This document shows, one piece after another, positions 60,333 through 64,000 of a stretch of 64,000 nucleotides of DNA; within the stretch, counting starts at the first letter, position 1; the number at the start of each line of letters is the position of its first letter. The notes under the pieces were generated by a model. It saw nothing but the letters and a program-made list of their open reading frames with translations. It ran no database searches and was not told the origin of the DNA. The DNA comes from Agrobacterium vitis (GTDB lineage: Bacteria; Pseudomonadota; Alphaproteobacteria; Rhizobiales; Rhizobiaceae), in the NCBI RefSeq assembly GCF_013426735.1, contig NZ_AP023277.1, positions 1 to 64,000 on the forward strand, in the 5' to 3' direction. A program made the position numbers and the translations under genes.

Positions 60333-60522
60333 GACTAAAATCCTTATTTAGAACTGCGACCTGCAGCAAAAATAGGATAGAGCGTCTGTTTTTCCGTCAC
60401 CTGTCTCCTGATATACAAATTTGTAATCCGTTCGCCAATAATCTGCCGTAAGAAAGCCCCAATCACGTGGCGTTGACTGCAAGATGTAAGGCGCTGTGCT
60501 AAAAGAAAAAGTGGCGGGTGGC

Positions 60523-61200
60523 ATGAAGATACTGCTCATTGAAGACGACCAAACGACGAGAAAATATCTTGTAAAGGGCTTAAGTTCCGCTGGGCACTCG
60601 ATAGACTGCATCGGGGATGGTCGCGAGGGGCTCTCAGCAGGCTTGGACACGCGCTATGATATTCTAATCGTTGATCGGATGGTTCCCGGCCTTGACGGCC
60701 TAAACCTTGTCAAAAGTTTGCGTGCAGCATCGGTGCGTACACCTGTCTTGTTTCTGACGGCAATGAGTGGCGTGGATGATAGGGTGGAGGGTCTTGAAGC
60801 CGGGGGTGACGATTACCTGGTTAAGCCGTTCGCGTTTTCGGAATTAGTCGCTCGTATAAACGCCCTCGTTCGGCGCCCCCCGATTGCCGCTGAGAAGACA
60901 AAGCTATGGGTCGGCGACCTTGAAATGGATCTCGTCGCGAGGACTACCTCACGTGCCGGACAACTCATTGAATTATTACCGCGAGAGTTTTCATTGCTTG
61001 AATTACTGATGAGAAACGAGGGAAGAGTGCTCACAAAAACGATGTTTCTGGAAAAAATATGGAACTTCAATTTTGACCCTCAAAGCTCAGTCGTCGAGAC
61101 GCATATCAGCCGCCTCCGGGCAAAAATAGATAAACCTTTCAGCACATCACTTTTGCATACTGTCAAAAACACTGGCTACACGTTGCATGCTCGCGGGTAG
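60523..61200 (+). CDS. OmpR-type response regulator
   Basis: A 225-residue regulator: receiver with D-D (8-9), phospho-acceptor D51 and K in L-V-K-P-F (~101), and an OmpR/PhoB winged helix (~130-225, LLPREFSLLELLMRNEGRVLTKTMFLEKIWN...VETHISRLRAKI). The neighbouring kinase overlaps its stop by 14 bp. Copper-sensing pairs (CopRS/CusRS) share this layout, which fits the surrounding copper genes, but the signal is not shown here. AT-richer than the neighbours. Confidence 0.9.
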   Translation: MKILLIEDDQTTRKYLVKGLSSAGHSIDCIGDGREGLSAGLDTRYDILIVDRMVPGLDGLNLVKSLRAASVRTPVLFLTAMSGVDDRVEGLEAGGDDYLVKPFAFSELVARINALVRRPPIAAEKTKLWVGDLEMDLVARTTSRAGQLIELLPREFSLLELLMRNEGRVLTKTMFLEKIWNFNFDPQSSVVETHISRLRAKIDKPFSTSLLHTVKNTGYTLHARG

Positions 61201-62560
61201 TTTTCTCAAGAGTACCGCGGTCAGGCTCGCAATTATCTACATTTCACTTTTTGTTTCTGCGTACCTAATTGCAAACATTGTAGCTTATCAAATGGTTGTC
61301 AAATTTTTGGATGACCGACTGAATTCTAACGTCATGGAACGGTATCGCGAGATCGCGTCAGCCTACGAGGCGCGTGGTCTGAACGGGGCCGTTCAAATGA
61401 TTGAAAGCCATGGTCCTGCTGTTAGGGGTGAAGAAACTTTGTATACGCTGCGCGGTGCCACAGACGACCTGGTTGCCGGAAACGCCAAATTTTCGAATGT
61501 ACCAACAGGCCTTTCGACCTTTCGATTCAATAACCAACACGAAAGTGCACCTCACTATAAATTGTTCCGGGGACCGCTGGGAGAATATGATCTGGTTGTC
61601 GGAATTAGCTACGGCGACACGGACCAACTTGCTCGTATCGTCCTGATAAGTTTTGGATGGGCAACGGCAATAATCTTGGGCGTTGGAATGACCGGAGCTT
61701 CGATTTTTGCTCATCGAACTCGAAGGCGCATTTCCGTTCTTTCTACCATTGCGCATGAAATCGGGCATGGCGACCTCTTCAAGCGCCTTCCGATTTCCCC
61801 TCGTATGGATGAAATTGATGTCCTCTCCACTGAGGTTAACGTCGCATTGACACGGCTTGAATCAAGCGTGATCACGTTGAAGCAGGTTACCACTGACGTT
61901 GCACATGACTTGAAAACGCCAATTGCGCGTACCTTTCTAGTTCTCGAAGACTCCCTACAATCCGATGTTCCTGGTGATATGAAGAGCGGTATTGAGATCG
62001 CTCTTGTGGAACTGAAGTCTACGGCTGAAACATTTGACGCTGTTCTTCGGATTGCGCAGATTGAGTCGCGCAGTCGAACTGTCAATTTCAGGGTTTTCAA
62101 TCTGCAATCATTGGTTCGAGATATTTATGAGGTTTACGAAGCGATAGCCGTAGATGCGGGTTACGACCTCACGCTTTCCGACAGCATTTCTGACTCCTGG
62201 ATCGATGGCGATCCAGATTTGATTAAACAGTTGTTGGCCAATTTGCTTGCTAACGCAATGCGCCACACCCACGCTGGCTCCAAGATTGTTTTATCGCTTT
62301 CCAACAACTACAATAGCATTTATCTGGGCGTCTCCGACAACGGTCCAGGAATTCCCCGTGAAGAACGTGAGAGAGTTTTTGATCGCTTTTATAGACTTGA
62401 AAAGAGTAGGACGACGGCCGGGTCCGGATTGGGTCTCACGCTTGTGAAAGCCATTGTGGGTCTTCATGGGGCGAATATTAAGCTGCTTGACAACGATCCC
62501 GGCCTGTCTGTTGTTGTTGGTTTCCCCCAAGTGAAGAGGGTAGATCATCAGGCGCATTAA
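61187..62560 (+). CDS. Membrane sensor histidine kinase
   Basis: A 457-residue kinase: two membrane segments (~10-33 and ~155-178) around a ~120-residue periplasmic sensor, HAMP-like linker, HisKA motif V-A-H-D-L-K-T-P with H240, N-box L-L-A-N-L-L-A-N-A, D-N-G-P-G-I-P and G-S-G-L-G-L. Pairs with the response regulator. Likely senses a periplasmic signal such as copper or envelope stress, by neighbourhood only. Confidence 0.9.
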   Translation: MLAGSFLKSTAVRLAIIYISLFVSAYLIANIVAYQMVVKFLDDRLNSNVMERYREIASAYEARGLNGAVQMIESHGPAVRGEETLYTLRGATDDLVAGNAKFSNVPTGLSTFRFNNQHESAPHYKLFRGPLGEYDLVVGISYGDTDQLARIVLISFGWATAIILGVGMTGASIFAHRTRRRISVLSTIAHEIGHGDLFKRLPISPRMDEIDVLSTEVNVALTRLESSVITLKQVTTDVAHDLKTPIARTFLVLEDSLQSDVPGDMKSGIEIALVELKSTAETFDAVLRIAQIESRSRTVNFRVFNLQSLVRDIYEVYEAIAVDAGYDLTLSDSISDSWIDGDPDLIKQLLANLLANAMRHTHAGSKIVLSLSNNYNSIYLGVSDNGPGIPREERERVFDRFYRLEKSRTTAGSGLGLTLVKAIVGLHGANIKLLDNDPGLSVVVGFPQVKRVDHQAH

Positions 62561-62642
62561 AACCCACCAGCTTTTTGCACGGGACGCTTGTAGATGCAGC
62601 AGACTGCATCAACTGAATTGACGATCACATGGCGAATCTGTC

Positions 62643-63423
62643 GGGCCGAGCGTTGGAAGGCTCGGCCCGATAGCTTACTTAATTTCCGTGACGGTCAGGT
62701 TGCCCTCGACGCGCTCGGCTACAAACTCGATTTTTGCGCCTTCTTTGAGCTTCCCGAGCATTGCGTCGTCCTTGACACGGAACACCATGGTCATTGCTGG
62801 CATTTCCAGGTCCTTCAGTTCCTCGTGGATGAGAGTCACCTTTTTCGCCTTCGCATCGACCTTCTTGACCGTGCCCTTGGTGAATTCAGCAGCGAAAACC
62901 CCGGAAGCCACTGTGAGAGCTAGTACCGTCGCCGTGGCGAGCTTGATGAATGAAGTCATGTCGATTTCTCCTTGTAGGGTTACTTCTGGGCAACGGTGAC
63001 GTCACCGTGCATCCCGGCGTCGTAGTGGCCAGGAACCAGGCAGGCGATCTTGAAGGTACCGTCGTTGGTGAACTTCCAGATGATCTCGCCGGACTTTCCG
63101 GCAGCCAAACGGATGGCATTCGGGTCGTCGTGCTCCATGTCGGGGAACTTCTCCATCACGGCCTTGTGCTCCATAACCTTCTCTTCCTGATCGAGAACGA
63201 ACTCGTGATCCAGCTCGCCAGCATTCTTGATGGCGAACACAACCGTCTGGCCCTTGCGAACCCTGAAAGTATTTGGCGTGAAAATCATCTTGCCGTCGGC
63301 CGTCTCTTTCATCGAGACACGGATGGTCTGGGTGGCCTCTGCCTTCTTGCCGGGTTCACCGACAGCCATAGCCGCGTCATGGCCACCTTCGTGGGTGCCG
63401 GAGGCGAGGGCGGAAGTGGCGAG
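62643..63423. repeat. 781-bp direct repeat, right copy
   Basis: Identical to 59096-59876 as read. Right end lies in the cupredoxin signal-peptide codons, so this copy has a different N-terminal signal sequence and adjoins the copper oxidase gene. Confidence 0.9.
62675..62959 (-). CDS. CusF-like periplasmic copper-binding protein (right copy)
   Basis: Identical protein to 59128-59412: 94 residues, signal peptide, motif H-E-E-L-K-D-L-E-M-P-A-M-T-M. Lies downstream of the cupredoxin and multicopper oxidase genes in one operon on the minus strand. Copper delivery to efflux or oxidase partners in the periplasm is inferred. Confidence 0.9.
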   Translation of the reverse strand: MTSFIKLATATVLALTVASGVFAAEFTKGTVKKVDAKAKKVTLIHEELKDLEMPAMTMVFRVKDDAMLGKLKEGAKIEFVAERVEGNLTVTEIK

Positions 63424-63459
63424 CGCTCCCAGAAACAGTGCGATCATTGCAGTTTTCAT
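62980..63459 (-). CDS. Cupredoxin-domain copper protein (right copy)
   Basis: A 159-residue protein identical to 59433-59912 from the ATSALAS part of the signal peptide onward, but beginning MKTAMIALFLGAL. Its gene is 32 bp downstream of the multicopper oxidase gene, so this is probably the original operon position. Confidence 0.9.
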   Translation of the reverse strand: MKTAMIALFLGALATSALASGTHEGGHDAAMAVGEPGKKAEATQTIRVSMKETADGKMIFTPNTFRVRKGQTVVFAIKNAGELDHEFVLDQEEKVMEHKAVMEKFPDMEHDDPNAIRLAAGKSGEIIWKFTNDGTFKIACLVPGHYDAGMHGDVTVAQK

Positions 63460-63491
63460 AATATTGTCCTTTGGTTGGTTGGGAGAGATGA

Positions 63492-64000
63492 TCAGCCGTG
63501 TTTCACTGGTTTTGGCGTAATCTGGGTCTTTGCATCTTTGGCCTTGGGGGTGTCAGGTAGGCTTCCCGTCCACTCCCAAGCCTGTGTACCGGGCGGGTTT
63601 TCATACCATCCTGGATCGCTGTAATCCCCCGCCGAAATACCCTCGCGGACCTTCACTACAGAGAACATGCCGCCCATTTCAATGGGGCCGTGCGGACCCC
63701 AGCCTGTCATCATCGGCACGGTGTTCTCCGGGATTTCCATCGACATCTCGCCCATATCCGCCATACCAGCGGTACCCATGGGCATGTACTCAGGACGGAA
63801 CTGTCTGATCTTCTTGGTCACTTCCTTCTTATCGACACCGATGAAGGTGGGGATTTCGTGGCCCATGGCGTTCATCGTGTGGTGCGACTTGTGACAGTGG
63901 ATCGCCCAGTCGCCGACGTACTTCGCGTCGAACTCGTATGCCCTCATCGCCCCGACCGGCAGGTCGATGCTGACCTCCGGCCATCGGGCCTCTGGGCGTA
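63492..64000 (-). CDS. Multicopper oxidase (CopA-like), 5' end outside window
   Basis: The frame is open past the right edge. Visible ~168 residues form the C-terminal cupredoxin domain of a multicopper oxidase: W-A-I-H-C-H-K-S-H-H-T-M with type 1/type 3 copper ligands, followed by a Met/Gly-rich segment (M-G-T-A-G-M-A-D-M-G-E-M-S-M) and a final Pro/Lys-rich tail. Such oxidases turn Cu(I) into less toxic Cu(II). It leads the operon with the cupredoxin and CusF-like genes. Confidence 0.9.
   Translation of the reverse strand, partial: RPEARWPEVSIDLPVGAMRAYEFDAKYVGDWAIHCHKSHHTMNAMGHEIPTFIGVDKKEVTKKIRQFRPEYMPMGTAGMADMGEMSMEIPENTVPMMTGWGPHGPIEMGGMFSVVKVREGISAGDYSDPGWYENPPGTQAWEWTGSLPDTPKAKDAKTQITPKPVKHG

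Noticed and set aside
1..64000. CRISPR arrays, tRNA and rRNA genes, complete insertion sequences
   Set aside because: No regularly spaced repeats, cloverleaf folds or intact transposase genes were seen.

Overview
The window is a stretch of a large conjugative plasmid from an alphaproteobacterium of the Rhizobiales (Rhizobium, Agrobacterium or Ochrobactrum/Brucella type). Evidence: a complete repABC replication and partition operon, a second stand-alone repC, a RHE_PE00001-family (DUF1612) gene, DUF736 and ArdC genes, and a full virB/virD4 type IV secretion operon with a VirD2-like relaxase. There are no rRNA or tRNA genes, no CRISPR array and no complete insertion sequence. Most of the DNA is GC-rich; the two-component system near the right end (60.1-62.6 kb) looks AT-richer.

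Layout. 1-3.7 kb: a membrane protein cut by the left edge, an alpha/beta hydrolase, and small hypothetical genes. 3.7-8.3 kb: a large ParB-like protein, a stand-alone repC with a predicted antisense RNA, and a secreted thermonuclease. 8.7-11.6 kb: DUF736 protein, VbhA-like antitoxin with a Fic enzyme, and ArdC antirestriction protein. 11.7-15.5 kb: repABC with two parS-like palindromes and a predicted antisense RNA between repB and repC. 15.6-21.5 kb: alpha/beta hydrolase, diguanylate cyclase, DUF4238-like protein, tyrosine recombinase, Phd/PemK-type toxin-antitoxin pair with a clear palindromic operator, and a RHE_PE00001 protein. 21.5-28.5 kb: an island read leftwards, PP2C phosphatase, two Ser/Thr kinases, then a three-component ABC (ABC-3C) conflict system (nuclease-like/CTD protein, middle component, DUF3732 ATPase). 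28.9-35.1 kb: XRE regulator, VirC1-like ParA with an RHH partner, a probable oriT, MobC and relaxase. 35.1-48.1 kb: the virB1-virB11/virD4 operon, read leftwards. 48.3-51.3 kb: divergent operon with three SNase-fold secreted proteins, ending in a truncated gene. 51.3-64 kb: metal and envelope region with the tail of a P-type ATPase, PCu(A)C chaperone, plasmid-borne FtsI-like penicillin-binding protein, MntH, MerR regulator, class III nucleotide cyclase, and a copper module (CusF-like protein, cupredoxin, multicopper oxidase) in which a 781-bp block is duplicated on both sides of a two-component system.

How it works together. repABC (and perhaps the lone repC) replicates and partitions the plasmid. 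The toxin-antitoxin pairs would stabilise it. ArdC would help it survive entry, and the relaxase, VirC-like proteins and VirB/D4 machine would transfer it. The cargo is copper and metal handling plus a probable defence island. The strongest candidate for an undescribed system is the kinase/phosphatase plus ABC-3C island at 21.5-28.5 kb, where one kinase ends in a cold-shock-like domain. Other points worth follow-up are the two independent replication initiators, the degenerate VbhA motif with a terminator in front of the Fic gene, the tandem degenerate SNase proteins, the 25-bp inverted repeat in the probable oriT, and the 781-bp direct repeats.
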